From the NCBI GenBank assembly GCA_030434875.1, contig JAUISW010000001.1:1561501-1625500 (forward strand): 64,000 nucleotides of DNA, in the 5' to 3' direction. Positions within the stretch are counted from its first letter, which is position 1. Each line of letters starts with the position of its first letter. Positions 63,962-64,000 of this stretch are shown here, piece after piece. The translations under genes were made by a program, and so were the position numbers. This DNA is from Lachnospiraceae bacterium C1.1. GTDB lineage: Bacteria; Bacillota; Clostridia; Lachnospirales; Lachnospiraceae. Under the pieces are notes generated by a model, which saw only the letters and a list, made by a program, of their open reading frames with translations, was not told the origin of the DNA and searched no databases.

Positions 63962-64000
63962 GACAATCTACCTATCCTTTAAATCTTTATTCCTCGATCG

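Overview
The window looks like chromosome of an anaerobic, low-to-moderate G+C Gram-positive bacterium of the Clostridia, most likely a Lachnospiraceae member of the Butyrivibrio type. This is inferred from gene content (AddAB rather than RecBCD, glutamine-hydrolysing NadE, YesM/YesN-type sugar regulation, LicT-type antitermination, strong AGGAGG-like ribosome sites, no outer-membrane genes). It was not tested by a search.

Layout. 1-4.6 kb: an operon guaB - permease - vanZ-like - map - asnA, read leftward from a near-consensus promoter. 4.7-12.9 kb: a leftward addB-addA recombination operon followed by a CPBP protease and a small membrane protein. 12.9-19 kb: a second VanZ-like protein, nadE, hslO, tRNA-Arg(ACG), a GNAT acetyltransferase and a diguanylate cyclase. 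19.1-25.7 kb: a YesN/YesM two-component pair followed by a sugar ABC transporter related to YtfQ/YtfT/YjfF, with no ATPase gene. 25.8-31 kb: a DUF362 ferredoxin protein, a PHP phosphoesterase, a 251-bp MITE with an 8-bp target duplication, and a YdjG/YdjI-like zinc-ribbon/SPFH pair. 31-36.7 kb: malic enzyme, a methyltransferase, an IS200/IS605 element sitting in a glycogen-debranching-enzyme remnant, and an esterase. 36.8-43 kb: a chemoreceptor, a phosphoesterase and a TRAP transporter with a palindromic operator. 43-50 kb: a decayed zone with REP-like palindromes, frameshifted or truncated genes (alsD and hipBA remnants, one unknown), an exonuclease, and a LicT - PTS EIIBC - ChbG sugar operon with two RNA antiterminator/terminator switches. 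50-56.3 kb: a lipoprotein hydrolase, a membrane-anchored protein and a five-gene ExbB/ExbD-like membrane operon, then a lipoprotein MTA/SAH nucleosidase. 56.3-64 kb: a 100-bp MITE and a leftward catabolic operon (FAD oxidoreductase, TIM-barrel isomerase, Gfo/Idh oxidoreductase, MFS transporter, iron-sulfur flavoprotein-like reductase) split by an IS with an 8-bp target duplication.

The strongest candidate for an undescribed system is 52046-55190: one TolQ/ExbB-type channel protein, one ExbD-type partner with the transmembrane aspartate, two further single- or double-pass proteins with ExbD-like extracytoplasmic ends, and an anchored OB-fold-like protein, tightly packed and overlapping, in an organism that should lack an outer membrane. 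Also notable are two MITEs with exact target duplications, an IS insertion that can be reversed on paper to restore a TGATG-coupled gene pair, an IS leader that may shield the transposase from read-in transcription, a TnpB without the Cys4 zinc finger beside a TnpA that is probably translated leaderless, and a recurring GGGGACGGAGTATG palindrome family.
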